Made by a program: the position numbers and the translations under genes
The notes under the pieces: generated by a model
Databases searched by the model: none
What the model was told of the DNA's origin: nothing
The model's input: the letters and a program-made list of their open reading frames with translations, nothing else
Source: Symbiodinium natans
Lineage: Eukaryota; Sar; Dinophyceae; Suessiales; Symbiodiniaceae
NCBI GenBank assembly: GCA_905221605.1
Contig: CAJNDS010000779.1
Location: 160,001-224,000 of the forward strand
DNA: 64,000 nt
Direction of reading: 5' to 3'
Part shown: positions 60,673 to 64,000 of the stretch, piece after piece
How the letters are laid out: each line of letters starts with the position of its first letter
Position numbering within the stretch: the stretch's first letter is position 1

Positions 60673-62340
60673 TTAGTGGCAATGAGAAGGCGGACTCCGC
60701 TGCAACCCTGGGAAAACACTAGGTGCACATCGGCCTCGTCTCGCGATGGGCAAGCGATCACCTCGCAGGGTAGAAAAATGTTGGTGCTTAGCGCTTTCTA
60801 AGACATGCTCTTGAAGCTGCACATCAAAGCACATGTGAATTCTATTTTGCTCGGGGCAAACAAAAGTGCGAAGATCCATGCACTTATAAACTCCAATGAT
60901 CGCATCGAACCCAATGGTGAGGATCAAATTGGTACCGTCAGCCGTTACATCGAATTGCGGCGCCGGTATGGTCGGAGTTGTCACACAGGGACGAAATCGG
61001 AAATGTTGGGCATATCCACTCGTGCTTTGCATCGCTACGAGTGCTGGCTACCGCGTTAGCGGAGCTCTAGATTTTGGAGTTGCCTACAACACGGCGATAT
61101 CGAAACAAAAGGTTCTTCGCATTTGGATTGGCAAACGTCAGGGTCTGGCTTCACCATCTTCGGTTCCACCATCCCCCCTGCCAACGCTGGGAATCCCTCC
61201 AGGATGAGCCGCTTAAGCATCTCGAGACCTCTTTACGTCAGCGATCTTGGCTTGGTACGCTTGATCTGCAACTACAAGTTCGCTCGCAAGTAGGCCACAG
61301 ATCCATGCGTCAGTCTCCCGCTGTGACCACTGCATGGTCCCAGTCACGGAAATGGTACCAGAAAAAGTAACCAAGCGCTCGATAGATCTTGATTTGGAGA
61401 TGATCTGCACAAACTCCTTCACGCTGATGATGGCACCGACCCAAGAGACGGCGAAAGGTGGCTCTTCCGGCATGGCTGCTAAGCCCGCTGCCATCATCTC
61501 CTGTGGAGTAGAGATGATGTAAATCAGGCGTGCAGTCGTCAGTGGATCAGATGCCTGATGGCGGGCTCCTGTTCCGTGCGATCCGACGCCTAAGCGTCTT
61601 TGCGCCGCAGTACGTCCTTCATTTGGAAGGGCTGCATTGCATAGCAGCTGGTAGATCTTGAGGTCCCGCACATTGAGCCCTCTTGCTCGAAGCATTGACG
61701 AGCATATTGGGGATCTCCCTCGAACCGTGCGGTGATGCCGTCGTACTCCATCTTCTGCGCTCGCTTCTGCATCGACTGTGCCTTCGCAAGAGTCTCAGCA
61801 GCTCAGCATCTGGCGACATGGCACCCTACCATTGGCGTCCCGGGCCATCTCGCGGATCACGTCCTGGTCCGAGAGCTCGTGGGGGCGCAGTCCAAAATTC
61901 GCAGCGTTCGCAGCGGCACACTCCCTGGCAAAACGGCGAGCGCTTTGAAGGCGACGGTGGTGAAGCATAGAACGTTGGGAAAGGAAGGCCTCCCCGCACT
62001 GAAAGCAGAGATTCTGCCCCACATAGTAGGAGGTACCGCGCTTCGAGCAAACCTTCTCCCGCAATGAGCCCTGGCCTTCGGGCGATGCTGTGGCGGGGTC
62101 GCCGGCTCCGATACCTCCACGGATGTAGCGGGAGTATTCGTCATCTACGCTGACTCGGTGTTCCTCCGCGAATACAGCCCTCCAAAGCGTGGACTACCAC
62201 CACTCTCCAAACTCCGGGCGGGCCTCGTCGCCGCAGACAAACACTGCAGCGGCCATATTGTGGAGGCTTCTGTGCCCGGCGAGATCGTGTGACCCGCAAT
62301 GCAGGGGCAGGCAAGAGACTTTAGACTGTCTTTTGGGCAG
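60673..62340 (-). pseudogene. degenerate minus-strand coding remnant 3' of the Copia fragment
   Basis: Protein-like sequence on the minus strand is broken among frames. A Cys-rich finger-like block (NLCFQCGEAFLSQRSMLHHRR) sits at 61795-62064, followed by MEYDGITARFEGDPQYARQC at 61590-61772, then a 100-residue block with MPEEPPFAVSWVGAII and TDAWICGLLASELV (61213-61510). A short frame with EMLKRLILEGFPALAGG lies near 61140-61230, and the 119-codon frame at 60673-61032 comes last. Shifts are needed between each. No family was recognised beyond a possible zinc finger. It lies directly behind the oxygenase-like segment and on the same strand, so it may be the tail of that element. Confidence 0.45.
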
Positions 62341-62353
62341 TGACGATGACTCC

Positions 62354-63012
62354 TTATCTCGTTCCATGTAGCGACGGTGTTCTGAATGATGTCATGCTGA
62401 GTGCCGTCGGTACATCATCACGCTTCGGCTCAACCTTAGTCTCGGCTGCGATCCCTGCGAGCGAGCACATCACTTTCGCATCGGCGCATGCCATGATGTG
62501 GGAGTCATGCACATGCAGAGCAACATCAGTGGTGAAGCTCTTAAGCAAACGAGAAATTGTCCTAACCGAACGAAGGCACCTACGGTCACTACTACTACCC
62601 GGCAGCGACGCAAAAATAAGTACCTTTCCCCCCTCGTCGCAGTGGGTTTTAGTTTTTCTAACTGTACGGTAGGGGAGAACAACATGCTTTTGAGTTGGGG
62701 AGACCAACAAAGGTTTGTTCTTTTGTGTAAACGCAGAACCCCAGATTTCGGAGCCATTGGAAAGCTGTTGTTCAGCTTGAAGTTGGTTCCCAAGCCCTTC
62801 AACCCAAAGTCCACCGTCCTGAAAACCCCCAAACTGGATGACAAGGTTCGTACTGTTCTTGAGGTTGCGACTGTCAGTGTGAAGCTTGGATTTAGCGTTC
62901 TTACTCGTAGCCAAAGATGCCCATGTAAAGTCAGGGCCTGCGTGCTTGGCGACGAATGCGTTGAGAAACTGACATGTCATGGGGCGCTTGCGTGTGGATC
63001 GGTAAGACCTTG
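62354..63012 (-). pseudogene. 2-oxoglutarate/Fe(II) oxygenase-like segment (TET/JBP-like), frameshifted from upstream RNase H
   Basis: The ATG at 62980 is probably internal: in the same frame upstream lies RSTRKRPMTCQFLNAF, which looks like the natural continuation of the upstream frame after a shift near 63000-63015. The segment shows FTWASLAT, then an HxD iron-binding pair (HTD at 62873-62881 in LHTDSRNL), the strand LVIQFGGFQDGGLWVE, and a distal His (KHVVLPY, 62694-62696). This is the HxD...H layout of 2OG-Fe(II) oxygenases. The region after the distal His is unusual for the family. Such domains oxidise methyl groups on bases in TET/JBP enzymes; dinoflagellate DNA is known to contain hydroxymethyluracil. 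Assignment is by motif only. Confidence 0.5.
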
Positions 63013-64000
63013 CTCGCCACTGAACCAGTACAAACCCCAGGAGTGATAATACGAGTCCTCGTTCACCTCGAGCTTGTTCTTCCTCGTCCGGATTATTCTT
63101 TTAGGCAAGGCCTGAATTATTCTTTCTGCGGCGCAGCTACGAAAGTCCGACTTCTCAAGCGCCTCCTTTGCTAACGCCTCGGGATCCGGTTGACCGATGA
63201 CGGTGGCTGAAATCGAGGGTTTGGCTACCAGGTGGCTATCAGAGTCCTTTCCCTTTGAGGTTTTCTTCTGATTGGGGCAAAGCACAAGGTTAATCAACCG
63301 AAGTGCATGCTGCCACTTGGTCCTTCCGGCGAAGGGCTTGGTGAAGATGTCGGCCACTTGCTCACTAGTATCGGCGTTAACCAGATTGAAAAACTTCTGC
63401 TCAAACTGTTGCTTCAACCATCCAAAAGAGATCCGTTGAGTACGATCAGTGTGCCTCAGCTTCTCACTATCTCCCTTCAACAGGATCGTTATTGTGGCCT
63501 GGTTGCCCTCCAGGACCTGCGCTGCGAACTTGTCGCTGAGTGCAATGTTCAAACCTTGGAGATCAGCAATGGAACGTCCTTCAGGCTTGCCTCCATACCT
63601 AAGTTCGTACAGTTCTGGGTCTATTCTAGCCACAATATCATCGGTGTCAAACCGAGCCTTTTGTTTCGGCCGAGCCCTTCGACTGGCTGGATCCACAACG
63701 ATGTGTTTCCAAAGAAAGAGCCAGAGGCTTAAGCTCGGGAGCCCTTGTGCTCCAACACCGTGATTGGCAGAAACGACCTCGCTCTCCGTACTAGACATAG
63801 TGATGCTAGTTTGCTTCTTCGAGAAGGCGTTCAGAGGATAGTACGCGTTGGGCCCTACCAAGTACAATGCACAACCGGGGGTAGACTTGTTGTCATGCTC
63901 ACCGGACCAGTCAGCATCGCAAAATAACCACAACTTGCAATCACTCACACGATCTCCGATGAAGCCCTGCATCTTAAGGTCCAGAGAGGAGTTGATGTAA
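62977..64000 (-). CDS. Copia polyprotein fragment, RNase H end (partial, runs off window)
   Basis: Open from the window's right edge to a TGA at 62977. RNase H motifs: WLFCDADWSGEHDNKSTPG (first catalytic Asp), MSSTESEV (catalytic Glu), and the Copia-typical tail VADIFTKPFAG. Beyond RNase H are about 100 residues of Lys/Ala-rich linker, ending GLYWFSGEQG just before the suspected frameshift into the oxygenase-like segment. The stop TGA overlaps the next ATG (ATGA), which I read as coincidence around the frameshift. It is a different lineage from the intact element at 45.5-54.8 kb: RNase H sequences are clearly diverged and the 3' domains differ. Confidence 0.8.
   Translation of the reverse strand, partial: YINSSLDLKMQGFIGDRVSDCKLWLFCDADWSGEHDNKSTPGCALYLVGPNAYYPLNAFSKKQTSITMSSTESEVVSANHGVGAQGLPSLSLWLFLWKHIVVDPASRRARPKQKARFDTDDIVARIDPELYELRYGGKPEGRSIADLQGLNIALSDKFAAQVLEGNQATITILLKGDSEKLRHTDRTQRISFGWLKQQFEQKFFNLVNADTSEQVADIFTKPFAGRTKWQHALRLINLVLCPNQKKTSKGKDSDSHLVAKPSISATVIGQPDPEALAKEALEKSDFRSCAAERIIQALPKRIIRTRKNKLEVNEDSYYHSWGLYWFSGEQGLTDPHASAP

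Noticed and set aside
62977-62980. ATGA overlap as translational coupling between two genes
   Set aside because: The oxygenase-like frame is protein-like upstream of its ATG, so a frameshift in one polyprotein is the simpler reading.

Overview
The window looks like nuclear DNA of a dinoflagellate, most likely a symbiodiniacean or close relative. Four things point there: blocks of the TTTAGGG/CCCTAAA telomere-type heptamer are scattered through it; an ankyrin gene has the N-terminal ubiquitin-like lead-in I associate with Symbiodinium proteins; the Copia and LINE-like retroelements have dinoflagellate-style extra domains; and one gene holds a short GC-AG intron. No rRNA, tRNA, CRISPR array or bacterial-type operon was recognised.

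Layout. 1-8 kb is telomere-repeat-rich, mostly non-coding DNA with a near-perfect 193-bp-arm foldback (4193-4618) and an ankyrin-repeat gene (minus, 4940-5965). 8.2-12.1 kb holds a decayed non-LTR retrotransposon (minus) and an unknown reading frame with an internal duplication. 12.3-19.8 kb is minisatellites and more telomere-type blocks. 19.85-22.65 kb is a discrete repeat structure: a satellite of about 379/451-bp units between two 123-bp direct repeats, each with a conserved hairpin, closed at both ends by CTTAAG palindromes. A 44-copy CCCTAAA array (22782-23092) and a 15-copy array (33377-33484) in the same orientation bracket a 10.3-kb gene island. All genes I call there are on the plus strand: an ASCH-domain protein, an unknown 454-residue protein, a small gene with a Cys4 module, and a Helitron-type Rep-helicase of about 1497 residues that carries the same Cys4 module.

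34.8-36.9 kb is a duplicated C-rich composite repeat, followed by a foreign-looking AT-rich island (37.5-39.5 kb). 39.5-45.5 kb is mostly non-coding. 45499-54845 is a complete, probably young Copia LTR retrotransposon (minus): LTRs differ at one base in 310, the target-site duplication is present, and a single 2912-codon frame encodes gag, protease, a cytosine-methyltransferase-like domain, integrase, reverse transcriptase, RNase H and a membrane/zinc tail. 54.85-60.6 kb is non-coding. 60.7-64 kb (minus) is a second, broken Copia-type element running off the window edge; its RNase H is followed by a frameshifted 2-oxoglutarate-oxygenase-like domain.

Genes and systems. Nearly all recognisable coding sequence is mobile-element sequence. 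The ankyrin gene is the main candidate host gene. The 23-33 kb island may be one autonomous rolling-circle transposon with cargo, or an ordinary unidirectional gene cluster; the termini could not be fixed by eye.
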